NCBI GenBank assembly: GCA_964370195.1
Contig: CAYJIH010000019.1
Coordinates: 1-32,842, forward strand
From: JAAYCI01 sp964370195
GTDB lineage: Bacteria; Bacillota; Clostridia; Oscillospirales; Ruminococcaceae
Direction: 5' to 3'
Length of the DNA: 32,842 bases
Positions within the stretch are counted from its first letter, which is position 1; every line of letters starts with the position of its first letter. The notes below the pieces were generated by a model, which was not told where the DNA came from, searched no databases, and saw only the letters and a list, made by a program, of their open reading frames with translations. Of the stretch, positions 15,923 to 23,490 are shown piece after piece. The translations under genes were made by a program, and so were the position numbers.

Positions 15923-17608
15923 ATGGAACATTTACAACTGAAAAAATCAAACTGTAAAAATTGCTATAAATGCATTCGGAATTGCCCGGTAAAATCCATC
16001 CGGTTTTCCGGTGGGCAAGCAAATATAGTAAGCGATGCTTGCATTTTATGCGGGCAATGCTTTGTAAATTGCCCACAAAATGCAAAAGAAATTTCCGATA
16101 GTATTGAACAGGTAGATACGATGCTGTCTGCACAAAATGATGTGGTGGTTAGCCTTGCGCCTTCGTTTGTGGCATGTTATCCTAGAAGTGGAATTGAAGC
16201 GATGCGCTGTGCGCTAAAAACATATGGGTTTTCTGATGCGGAAGAAACTGCCGTTGGTGCATCGCTTGTAAAAAACGAATATAATCGCATTTTGCAGGAT
16301 GAAAAACCAACAGTATTGATTAGTTCTGCTTGTCATTCGGTTAATTTGCTCATTCAAAAATATTATCCGCAAGCGCTTTCGTACCTTGCTAAAGTACTTT
16401 CGCCTATGCAGGCCCATGCGCAAGATATAAAACAGCGAAACCCAAAGGCGAAAGTGGTATTTATCGGTCCATGTGTTGCAAAAAAAGAGGAAGCAGATGC
16501 GTATGATGGCTATGTAGATGCAGTGTTGACATTTGAAGAGCTTAGCCGAATGTTAAAAACAAAAAATATTGTTATACATGAGCAATGGGATGAAAACGAA
16601 CATAGCCGCGCACGCTTTTTCCCCATTACAGGCGGGATTATTCAAAGCATGCAAAATAGAACAAGTGCGTATGAATATATGGCTGTTGATGGGATAGAAA
16701 ATTGTATAAGTGCGATAGAAAATATACAAAATAGTAATTTAACACACTGCTTTATAGAAATGTCGGCATGCCGTGGTAGCTGTATTGGCGGCCCGGTTCT
16801 TCAAGCAGATTGCAACACGCCGGTTAGCAATTATATGCGAGTTAGCCGATATGCAGGCCCGTTGGATTTTGATTTGCCGGTGCCTCCTTCGTCTTCGCTT
16901 CAAAAAGAATTGTTGCCACTTGTGCAAACAAGTGTGCAGCCTTCACCGCAAGACATTGCCATTACGTTGCGGAAATTTGGTAAAACATCGAAGCTTGACG
17001 AGTTAGACTGTGGCTCCTGTGGATACAGTTCATGTCGCGAAAAGGCGGTGGCTGTGCTACAAGGCAGGGCCGATTTGAATATGTGCCTGCCCTTTTTAAT
17101 GGATAAGGCCGAAAGCATGTCCGATAATATCATCAACGATTCACCCCTTGCCATTGTGGTGCTTAACGAACGCTTTGAGGTTCAAAAAATAAACACCGCT
17201 GCCCTGCAATTGATGAACATACGATCCTCGGGGGATGTTTTGGGCGAACCCGTGGTGCGGATTTTAGACCCCACACCGTTTATGGATGTGCAAGATACAC
17301 ATAAAAACATTTTAAATCAGCGTCAATATTTGGCCGAATATAACCGTTTTGTTGAGCAAACCATTCGTTTTAATGAACAATACCGCATTTTTGTATGTTT
17401 GATGCGCGACATCAGTGATGAAGAAGCTGAAAAAGCTAAAAAGGAAGTATTGCAAAAACAAACCATCGAAACGACAAATAAAGTGATTGAAAAGCAAATG
17501 CGTGTGGTGCAAGAGATTGCCTCGCTACTGGGGGAAACCACCGCTGAAACAAAAATTGCCTTAACAAAACTAAAGGAGTCCATCGGTGATGATGAACCTA
17601 TGCTGTGA
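15923..17608 (+). CDS. Sensory-type (group C) [FeFe] hydrogenase with PAS domain
   Basis: 561 residues. Two N-terminal [4Fe-4S] motifs (CKNCYKCIRNC at 11-21, CILCGQCFVNC at 40-50) precede an H-cluster domain. Its three signatures are modified relative to catalytic enzymes: SSACHS with A136 where the proton-transfer Cys of TSCCP normally sits (C137 ligand kept), GPC at 182-184 in place of MPC, and ACRGSC at 282-287. A further four-Cys iron-sulfur motif (C363, C366, C371, C388) resembles the PF04060 FeS domain. A PAS domain follows (about 400-500), then a coiled coil (about 500-555). This is the layout of putative H2-sensing HydS proteins. There is no kinase or GGDEF output; the next gene, which overlaps it by about 20 bases, is a PP2C phosphatase and the probable output. 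Confidence 0.88.
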   Translation: MEHLQLKKSNCKNCYKCIRNCPVKSIRFSGGQANIVSDACILCGQCFVNCPQNAKEISDSIEQVDTMLSAQNDVVVSLAPSFVACYPRSGIEAMRCALKTYGFSDAEETAVGASLVKNEYNRILQDEKPTVLISSACHSVNLLIQKYYPQALSYLAKVLSPMQAHAQDIKQRNPKAKVVFIGPCVAKKEEADAYDGYVDAVLTFEELSRMLKTKNIVIHEQWDENEHSRARFFPITGGIIQSMQNRTSAYEYMAVDGIENCISAIENIQNSNLTHCFIEMSACRGSCIGGPVLQADCNTPVSNYMRVSRYAGPLDFDLPVPPSSSLQKELLPLVQTSVQPSPQDIAITLRKFGKTSKLDELDCGSCGYSSCREKAVAVLQGRADLNMCLPFLMDKAESMSDNIINDSPLAIVVLNERFEVQKINTAALQLMNIRSSGDVLGEPVVRILDPTPFMDVQDTHKNILNQRQYLAEYNRFVEQTIRFNEQYRIFVCLMRDISDEEAEKAKKEVLQKQTIETTNKVIEKQMRVVQEIASLLGETTAETKIALTKLKESIGDDEPML

Positions 17609-18764
17609 AATTGGCTATAGTTTTGCGCATAAGCACGGGGAAGAACTTTGTGGCGATTATATCGATGTGTCAAACAATGCCGATGGCTCGGCCACGGTTG
17701 TGCTGGCCGATGGGCTGGGCAGTGGGGTGAAAGCCAATATACTATCCACTTTAACAGCGAAAATGTTGTCGACGATGATATCGAATGGGATTGATTTGAC
17801 CGATTGTGTTCGTACTGTGGCAAAAACTTTGCCTGTGTGTGCTGTGCGCGAAATTGCTTATTCTACGTTTACAATTCTTAAAATTTCGGCAAATCAACGA
17901 GAAATAGATATTTTTCAATACGACAACCCAAATGTGATACTCTTTCGAAACGGAGAACATTGTGAATTTCCGTATACAGAATTACATGTGGATGAAAAGA
18001 AAATCTTGGTATCAAAAATTGCTCTTTGTGAAGGCGACCAGTTTTTTGCCATGAGTGATGGTTGCATCCATGCCGGTGTGGGCTCACTTCTTAATTTTGG
18101 CTGGCTAAGAAAAGATATCATTCAATACATGAAACCACTTTTCTACAGTGGGCTTACGGCAAAAACATTGAGTGCGGTTTTGCTAGAAAAATGTGCGATG
18201 TTATACGGGAATCAATTTGGAGACGACACCAGTGTTTGTGTGTTGCGTGTGCGAAAAAGAGAGGTGGTGAACATCCTCATCGGTCCGCCGTCTAATCATG
18301 ATGATTGCCAAAAAATGATGGCCCTGTTTTTTGGTAAAGAAGGCAAACACATTGTGTGTGGCGGCACCACCTCTACACTTGCTGCAGAATATTTAAATAA
18401 GCCACTGATTACAAGTTTGCAATATCACGTAAATGACGTGCCCCCCATTGCAATGTTGGAAGGTGTTGACCTAGTAACAGAGGGCGTACTCACCGTTCAC
18501 AAAACAGTGCAATATGCAAAAGATTTTATAAGCGAAAACGATGATTATAAAGTTTGGAGCTGCGGGAAAGATGGTGCAAGCCAAATTGCACGCCTCTTGT
18601 TCGAACAGGCAAGTGATATCAATTTTTTTGTGGGAAAGGCCATAAACCCTGCACATCAAAACCCACAGCTGCCCCTTACATTTAATATTAAGATGCAATT
18701 GATTGAAGAGCTGGCCACGTGTTTGGAAAAAATGGGAAAACAAATAAAAGTGAACTATTTTTAA
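17589..18764 (+). CDS. SpoIIE/PP2C-type serine phosphatase with extra C-terminal domain
   Basis: About 391 residues. The first 225 form a PP2C/SpoIIE domain with metal-binding motifs VLADGLGSG (about 37-45), MSDG and GDDTSVCVL. These proteins remove phosphate from Ser/Thr of partner proteins with Mn/Mg. The C-terminal 165 residues (IGPPSNHDDCQKM, CGGTTSTLAAEYL, GVDLVTEGVLT, GKAINPAHQNPQLPLT) match no domain I recognise. Starts are GTG 17586, ATG 17589 or ATG 17592; AGGAG at 17574-17578 best suits the first two. The gene overlaps the hydrogenase sensor gene, implying translational coupling and a complex. HfsD of Thermoanaerobacterium-type hydrogenase clusters is the likely known relative. Confidence 0.85.
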   Translation: MMNLCCEIGYSFAHKHGEELCGDYIDVSNNADGSATVVLADGLGSGVKANILSTLTAKMLSTMISNGIDLTDCVRTVAKTLPVCAVREIAYSTFTILKISANQREIDIFQYDNPNVILFRNGEHCEFPYTELHVDEKKILVSKIALCEGDQFFAMSDGCIHAGVGSLLNFGWLRKDIIQYMKPLFYSGLTAKTLSAVLLEKCAMLYGNQFGDDTSVCVLRVRKREVVNILIGPPSNHDDCQKMMALFFGKEGKHIVCGGTTSTLAAEYLNKPLITSLQYHVNDVPPIAMLEGVDLVTEGVLTVHKTVQYAKDFISENDDYKVWSCGKDGASQIARLLFEQASDINFFVGKAINPAHQNPQLPLTFNIKMQLIEELATCLEKMGKQIKVNYF

Positions 18765-18774
18765 GGGGAATATC

Positions 18775-20199
18775 ATGAAAAAATTTGATACAAATGTTCA
18801 GTTTTTGAAATACCAAGTGTTACGAAGTGTTGCAAAGCATGCGTTTGAAGGCGACTTGCTTTATAAGGTAAACGATATTCCAAAAGAAATTATCAGCGGA
18901 AAAGAGCCTACCATGCGCTGCTGTGTTTATAAAGAACGTGCCATTTTGGCAGAACGAGTGAAAATGGCCATGGGTGGAGACAAAAACAACAAAAATGTAA
19001 TTGAACTGGTGGAAATTGCCTGCGATGGTTGCCCGGTAGGTGGTTATTCTATCACAGAGGCTTGCCGCGGTTGCTTGGCGCATCGCTGCCAAGATGCCTG
19101 CAGACCCAATGCGATTTATTTGGACGAAAACCATGTGGCCCACATTGATAAACATAAGTGTGTTGGTTGTGGTGCATGTGCCAAAATGTGCCCTTATCAT
19201 GCGATTATCCATTTGCAGCGTCCTTGCGAGACAGCGTGTGAAGTGAATGCGATTCATAAAAGCGACAAAAGTGATGCTGCTGTAATTGACAATGAGCGTT
19301 GTATTTCCTGTGGGGCTTGTGTATATCAATGTCCCTTTGGTTCTCTTGTTGACAAATCATATATCTTAGATACGATTAAGGCGATTAAAAGCAGTGAACA
19401 AAACAGTGATATAAAAGTTTATGCCCTTGTTGCCCCATCCATCTCGGGCCAATTTATGTATGCAAAATTGGGGCAGGTGGTTCGTGGTATTAAAAATTTA
19501 GGGTTTCATACTGTAGTAGAAGTGGCCCTTGGGGCAGATATGGTGGCCCTGGGGGAAGCAAGAGAATTGGAAGAAAAAGGCTTTTTAACAAGTTCTTGCT
19601 GCCCGGCTTTTGTGCAATATGTTAAAAACGATTTTCCACAATTGTCGAATCTTGTGTCTCATCAGCTTTCGCCCATGGCAATGTTGGGAAAATATATTAA
19701 GGAACAAGATCCAAATAGTTACGTGGTGTTTATTGGACCGTGCACAGCCAAAAAAGCTGAAGTACAACTGCCTCATGTGCGTCCTTACGTGGATAGTGTT
19801 TTAACATTTGAAGAGTTGCAAGCATTATTTGATGCCCGCGATATTGATGTTACCACACTGGACGAGGAAAATTTAAACAATGCCTCTTATTATGGGCGGA
19901 TTTTTGCACGCATTGGCGGGTTATCCGATGCAGTGGTGCAAGCGGTGGAAGAGCAAAAATTAGATATTGAAGTAAATGCATTGCGGTGTGATGGCATTAA
20001 AGAAGCAAAAGTGGCCTTGTTGAAAAAATCGAAAGATCGTTTGGAAGAAAATTTCATTGAAGGGATGGCGTGTGTCGATGGTTGCATTGGTGGAGCAGGA
20101 TGCTTGACACATGGCACAAAATGTAAAAGCTGTGTGGATGTTTATGGAAAAGAAGCATTGGAGAAAACAATATCGGACGCAGTAAACCAGTTGTTATAG
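18775..20199 (+). CDS. Monomeric group B-type [FeFe] hydrogenase
   Basis: 474 residues. A cysteine-rich N-terminal region (RCC at 48-50, CDGCPVGG, CRGCLAHRC) precedes two [4Fe-4S] motifs, CVGCGACAKMC and CISCGACVYQC. The H-cluster domain has intact TSSCCPAF (C275-C276, so the proton-transfer Cys is present), GPCTAKK at 321-327 and the third motif MACVDGCIGGAG. This matches the group B [FeFe] hydrogenases of Clostridia, which couple ferredoxin and protons/H2; physiological direction is poorly known. AAGGGG precedes ATG 18775, ten bases after the phosphatase. It is the last gene of the operon, followed by a terminator at 20239-20306. It is likely the enzyme governed, directly or indirectly, by the adjacent sensor and phosphatase. 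Confidence 0.9.
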   Translation: MKKFDTNVQFLKYQVLRSVAKHAFEGDLLYKVNDIPKEIISGKEPTMRCCVYKERAILAERVKMAMGGDKNNKNVIELVEIACDGCPVGGYSITEACRGCLAHRCQDACRPNAIYLDENHVAHIDKHKCVGCGACAKMCPYHAIIHLQRPCETACEVNAIHKSDKSDAAVIDNERCISCGACVYQCPFGSLVDKSYILDTIKAIKSSEQNSDIKVYALVAPSISGQFMYAKLGQVVRGIKNLGFHTVVEVALGADMVALGEARELEEKGFLTSSCCPAFVQYVKNDFPQLSNLVSHQLSPMAMLGKYIKEQDPNSYVVFIGPCTAKKAEVQLPHVRPYVDSVLTFEELQALFDARDIDVTTLDEENLNNASYYGRIFARIGGLSDAVVQAVEEQKLDIEVNALRCDGIKEAKVALLKKSKDRLEENFIEGMACVDGCIGGAGCLTHGTKCKSCVDVYGKEALEKTISDAVNQLL

Positions 20200-20238
20200 A
20201 AAACTATGGTTTGCACAAATATTTAGTAAAACAAATAA

Positions 20239-20306
20239 AAAGCACAGCCTCATCATTGAACAGCGGTTCATCGCTTTGTTCGATAGGAAAGGGGCTGTGT
20301 TTTTTT
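20239..20306 (+). terminator. Terminator of the hydrogenase operon
   Basis: CACAGCC (20243-20249) pairs with GGCTGTG (20293-20299) and is followed by seven T. Preceding A residues can extend the stem. The long loop contains its own small dyad (AGCG/CGCT). Confidence 0.7.
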
Positions 20307-20421
20307 GTTTATCAGGCATTCGGCCATAATATTTGGTTTGTAAAAGCGGTAAAATATTGAAAAGTACCAACCCGAACCGGGCCTGCCAACAGGAAGAGTT
20401 TGAAACGAAGCGGTAGGGGAA

Positions 20422-20556
20422 ATGAAAGCATCCATCGACACGACAATCAGGGATGTTGTGGAGGAAACGAATAAGTGTATTAAAACAGTGGTAGCGATAT
20501 TATGTAAAAAATTCTTTATAAAACAGAAAAGCCACATTCTCGATAGCGCAAAATAA
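20422..20556 (+). pseudogene. Possible remnant of a LacI-type DNA-binding domain
   Basis: A 44-codon frame with GGGG upstream. Residues 8-27 read TTIRDVVEETNKCIKTVVAI and can be laid over the LacI N-terminus (TIkDVAkeAgVSisTVSrvL), matching T, I, D, V, then T, V at the same spacing. The glycine, serine and arginine positions are lost, and the frame stops after the would-be recognition helix, with no ligand-binding domain. It runs into the 3' end of the deoR-type gene. It may be a decayed fragment or chance. Confidence 0.3.
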
Positions 20557-21289
20557 CATCTTTTTGTATTGTATTGTCAGTATAAACAACATCAACATCT
20601 TCCGGTTTGAAAATTTGTTTTTGCGAACAGCAATCAAATTTGCTCGAATCCATCACCGCAACAACACGGGAAGAATTTTTTTGTGCTGCTTGCATAATGC
20701 TTACATCTAGTAGACGAAAATCTGTAAAACCATGCTCTGTGTCCACCGCGTTGATGGATAAAAAACAAATATCCGGAAAATATTGGGCAATTTCTTTTTC
20801 ACATTGTGGCCCATATAACGATTTTTCTGGTTTATTTAATATACCGCCTAAAAGAATAAGCTGAATCTCTTCGCTGCGTATTTCCGAAAAAATATGGCTT
20901 ACCTCAATACTGTTTGTAACAACGGTGATATTGCTACAAGCCGTTGCAATTTCTTCGGCCAAAATGCAACTGGTTGTGCCGGCACCAATAAAAACAAGGT
21001 CTTCTTTATGAATTTCCTGCACTGCTTTTTTGGCCGCTTGCCGCTTATAGTCTTTATTTGATATTTCTCTTGCGTTGAAACTACCATACTGATGCACACC
21101 ACATGTATCGGCATTTAGTATCGCACCACCGTGAATGCATTTAAGAAGTGTGTCTTTTTCCATCATTTTTAAATCGCGCCGCACGGTATCCACCGATACA
21201 CCCAGCTCTTGCGAAAGTTCTGTTACTTTAAGGGTGGGCTTCTTTTGAAACAACTCCAAAATTTTCATTTTTCGATCGTTGTATAACAT
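20516..21289 (-). CDS. DeoR family transcriptional regulator
   Basis: 257 residues. The N-terminal helix-turn-helix (about 1-60) has KILELFQKKPTLKVTELSQELG and VSVDTVRRDLKMMEK followed by HGGAIL, diagnostic of DeoR. The C-terminal DeoR sensor domain shows IGAGTTSCILAEEI, VTNSIEV, LLGGILN, DICFLSINAVD and VMDSSKF, the fold that binds phosphorylated sugars or related phospho-compounds. GGAGG lies six bases before ATG 21289. It is divergent from the phosphonate operon, and CTGTTTT direct repeats in the shared 253-base gap (21393-21409, 21454-21470) are probable operators. A phosphorylated or phosphonate intermediate is a sensible inducer, by inference. Confidence 0.9.
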   Translation of the reverse strand: MLYNDRKMKILELFQKKPTLKVTELSQELGVSVDTVRRDLKMMEKDTLLKCIHGGAILNADTCGVHQYGSFNAREISNKDYKRQAAKKAVQEIHKEDLVFIGAGTTSCILAEEIATACSNITVVTNSIEVSHIFSEIRSEEIQLILLGGILNKPEKSLYGPQCEKEIAQYFPDICFLSINAVDTEHGFTDFRLLDVSIMQAAQKNSSRVVAVMDSSKFDCCSQKQIFKPEDVDVVYTDNTIQKDVILRYRECGFSVL

Positions 21290-21321
21290 AAGGTTCCTCC
21301 GCTTGTTCTTTTGCTATATTC

Positions 21322-21351
21322 AGCATACCACCCTCTATACCGCTGTGACAA
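21322..21351 (-). promoter_or_regulatory. Promoter of the DeoR gene
   Basis: Minus strand TTGTCA (21346-21351), 18 bases, TATGCT (21322-21327), 33 bases upstream of the start codon. Confidence 0.4.
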
Positions 21352-21392
21352 TACTATTTTCAAAAAAATGCGGTTTTGATAGAATAAATGTG

Positions 21393-21470
21393 CTGTTTTT
21401 TACTGTTTTATGGTTTAAATTCTGGGATGTGCATAGATTTTACAATTTATTTACTGTTTTTTGCTGTTTT
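21393..21470 (+). promoter_or_regulatory. Paired DeoR-type operators upstream of phnX
   Basis: Two 17-base elements, CTGTTTTTTACTGTTTT (21393-21409) and CTGTTTTTTGCTGTTTT (21454-21470), differ at one base. Each holds two CTGTTTT units 10 bases apart, on the same DNA face; DeoR-family regulators of Firmicutes commonly bind such TGTTT direct repeats. A -10-like TATACT (21488-21493) puts the second element over the -35 region, consistent with repression of phnX. Confidence 0.55.
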
Positions 21471-21542
21471 CGTTGCTTTAAAAACTCTATACTGATACAC
21501 AGAGCAACAGAGAAATCAAATTGTTACCAATGGGAGGACGCA

Positions 21543-22328
21543 ATGCAAAACAGCAATGTACAAATGGTTATTTTCGACTGGGCAGGAACGATGGTGGATT
21601 ACGGCTCGCAAGCGCCGATGGATGTTTTCTTCAGATCTTTTGAGAAAAAAGGGATCCACCTTACAAAAGACGAAATCAACGGCCCTATGGGCATGGAAAA
21701 GAAGTGTCATATTCGCGAGCTTTTATCGTTGCCTCGTGTGGCACAAGCTTGGAAAGAGCAACATGGCCGTGCGTGGACCGAAGAAGATGTGGAGGAGTTG
21801 TATTCCATTTTTGAAACAGATTTATACGAAGTGGTGCTGGAATATACAACGCCCATTGATGGTGTGCCGGAAACGATGAAGGCATTGGCGGATGCAAACA
21901 TTAAAATTGGCTCCACCACCGGTTATACCAGTGCCATGATGAAGCGTGTTGTGGAAAAAGCGGCAAAATACGGCATCACACCCAGTAGCGTTATCACACC
22001 GGATTTAGTGGGAAATTCTTCGCGTCCTGCACCGTTTATGATTTTTGAATGTATGAAACAACTAAACGTACAAAGTGTTGGCTGCGTGGTGAAAGTGGGC
22101 GATACTCAAATGGATATTTTAGAAGGGAAAAATGCGGGCGCTATCACGGTGGGCTTGCTTGTGGGCTCTAATGCAATGGGCCTTAGTAAGAAGGAGTTTG
22201 GCGCACTGAATGACGTGGAAAAACAACAAAAAATGATGGAAACACGAAAAAAATATGAGGCGGTAGGAGCCGATTACATTATTGAAACCATGGAACAATT
22301 GCCTAATGTTATTCGGAAGCAACAATAA
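21543..22328 (+). CDS. phnX: Phosphonoacetaldehyde hydrolase (phosphonatase)
   Basis: 261 residues, a HAD-superfamily enzyme cleaving the C-P bond of phosphonoacetaldehyde to acetaldehyde and phosphate. It shows MVIFDWAGTMVDYGS, with nucleophile Asp and the phosphonatase-specific A-G-T order, and GPMGMEKKCHIREL with the Schiff-base lysine of the cap region. It also has STTGYTSAMM, DLVGNSSRPAPFM and VKVGDTQMDILEGKNAGA, carrying the late acidic motif. The start is ATG 21543 after GGGAGG; the frame is open upstream but crosses the promoter. It is the first gene of the operon, followed within 20 bases by the alcohol dehydrogenase. No AEP transaminase (phnW) is present in the window, so the source of the aldehyde is open. 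Confidence 0.95.
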   Translation: MQNSNVQMVIFDWAGTMVDYGSQAPMDVFFRSFEKKGIHLTKDEINGPMGMEKKCHIRELLSLPRVAQAWKEQHGRAWTEEDVEELYSIFETDLYEVVLEYTTPIDGVPETMKALADANIKIGSTTGYTSAMMKRVVEKAAKYGITPSSVITPDLVGNSSRPAPFMIFECMKQLNVQSVGCVVKVGDTQMDILEGKNAGAITVGLLVGSNAMGLSKKEFGALNDVEKQQKMMETRKKYEAVGADYIIETMEQLPNVIRKQQ

Positions 22329-22344
22329 TAAAATGGGGAGCCGT

Positions 22345-23475
22345 ATGGACAAATATTATAACCCGGTTCGCACTTATTTGGGCAGTGGGATTTTTGCAAA
22401 CGCCACGTCTATTCTAAAAGAAGCCGCACCCAATGCCAAAGAAATTCTTTTGCTCGTGTGGCACCCGTCTGTTTTAGAAAACAGCACAGTTCAGCAGTTT
22501 TTAAGCGCATGGCCATATCCGGTGGCGACCCTTGTGTTTGAGCATTCAAACCCAACGGTAGAAAACTTGTTCGAGCTATATGAAAAATCACGTATGCATC
22601 CGTATAACTTGGTGCTTGCCATTGGTGGGGGCAGTGTTTTGGATGTGGGTAAAATTCTTGCTTGTATGCAAGGCATGACCATATCAAGCTGTGAGGATAT
22701 TCGCACAATTATTGCAAACCAGGCATACGCTGCGCCCATTTGCCAATGGGTTGGGGTGCCCACCACATCAGGCACCGGCAGCGAGGTAACGTGTTGGGCC
22801 ACCATATGGGATGTTACAAAAGGCAAAAAATTATCGGTGGAACACACGCAAAACTATGCAGTGGCGGCCATTGTAGACGATGTGTTTAGTGAATCGATGC
22901 CCATGGCTTTGGCGGTGTCGTCGGCGTTGGATGCGGTTGCACATGCAACTGAAAGTTACTGGGCAAAAGACAGAAACCCTGTAACACAAGCGCTGGCCCT
23001 ATACGCCATTCGCACCATTATACAAAGCCTCGACGCACTAACACAAGGCAGCGCTAAAAAAGCGTGTTATAAGGAACTGGCGAAGGGTAGCATGATGGCA
23101 GGCCTTGCTTTTTCAAACACAAAAACAACGGCATGTCATTCGATTTCGTATCCTCTTACCATGCATTACAACGTGCCACACGGCATTGCCGTTAGTTTGC
23201 TAATTGCCCCTATGATTGTGTTTAACGAAGATTTTTTAGAAGATAAGCAACAACTTTTGCACGCCTTTGGTGTGGAAGAAATTACACAGGTGCAAAGCAA
23301 AATTTTTTCTATTCTAACGTGGGCAGGTGTTTGCACACGTTTGCGCGAATGGGAAATTGAAGAAAATGATATTGACTTCCTTGTGAAAAATGCCTTTACA
23401 AAAGGGCGTATTGATAATAACCCTAAACTGTTAACAGAACAAGATGTAACCACACTATTAAAAAATATGTATTAA
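22345..23475 (+). CDS. Iron-dependent alcohol dehydrogenase, probable phosphonoacetaldehyde reductase type
   Basis: 376 residues of the group III (iron) alcohol dehydrogenase family. Nucleotide-binding motifs are AIGGGSVLDVGK and TTSGTGSEVTCWATIWD. Metal-ligand regions are SALDAVAHATESYW and TACHSISYPLTMHYNVPHG. The start MDKYYNPVRTYLGSG and the ATIWD segment recall phosphonoacetaldehyde reductases (PhpC type), which interconvert phosphonoacetaldehyde and 2-hydroxyethylphosphonate with NAD(P)H; this is from memory. Alternatively it reduces the acetaldehyde made by PhnX to ethanol. GGGGAG precedes ATG 22345, which lies 16 bases after phnX. Direction in vivo is not decided by the sequence; see the finding on this locus. 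Confidence 0.8.
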   Translation: MDKYYNPVRTYLGSGIFANATSILKEAAPNAKEILLLVWHPSVLENSTVQQFLSAWPYPVATLVFEHSNPTVENLFELYEKSRMHPYNLVLAIGGGSVLDVGKILACMQGMTISSCEDIRTIIANQAYAAPICQWVGVPTTSGTGSEVTCWATIWDVTKGKKLSVEHTQNYAVAAIVDDVFSESMPMALAVSSALDAVAHATESYWAKDRNPVTQALALYAIRTIIQSLDALTQGSAKKACYKELAKGSMMAGLAFSNTKTTACHSISYPLTMHYNVPHGIAVSLLIAPMIVFNEDFLEDKQQLLHAFGVEEITQVQSKIFSILTWAGVCTRLREWEIEENDIDFLVKNAFTKGRIDNNPKLLTEQDVTTLLKNMY

Positions 23476-23490
23476 ACAGGAGATACAATT

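Noticed and set aside
20268..20537. 89-codon minus-strand frame downstream of the DeoR gene
   Set aside because: Overlaps the hydrogenase terminator, has no ribosome binding site and no recognisable motif.
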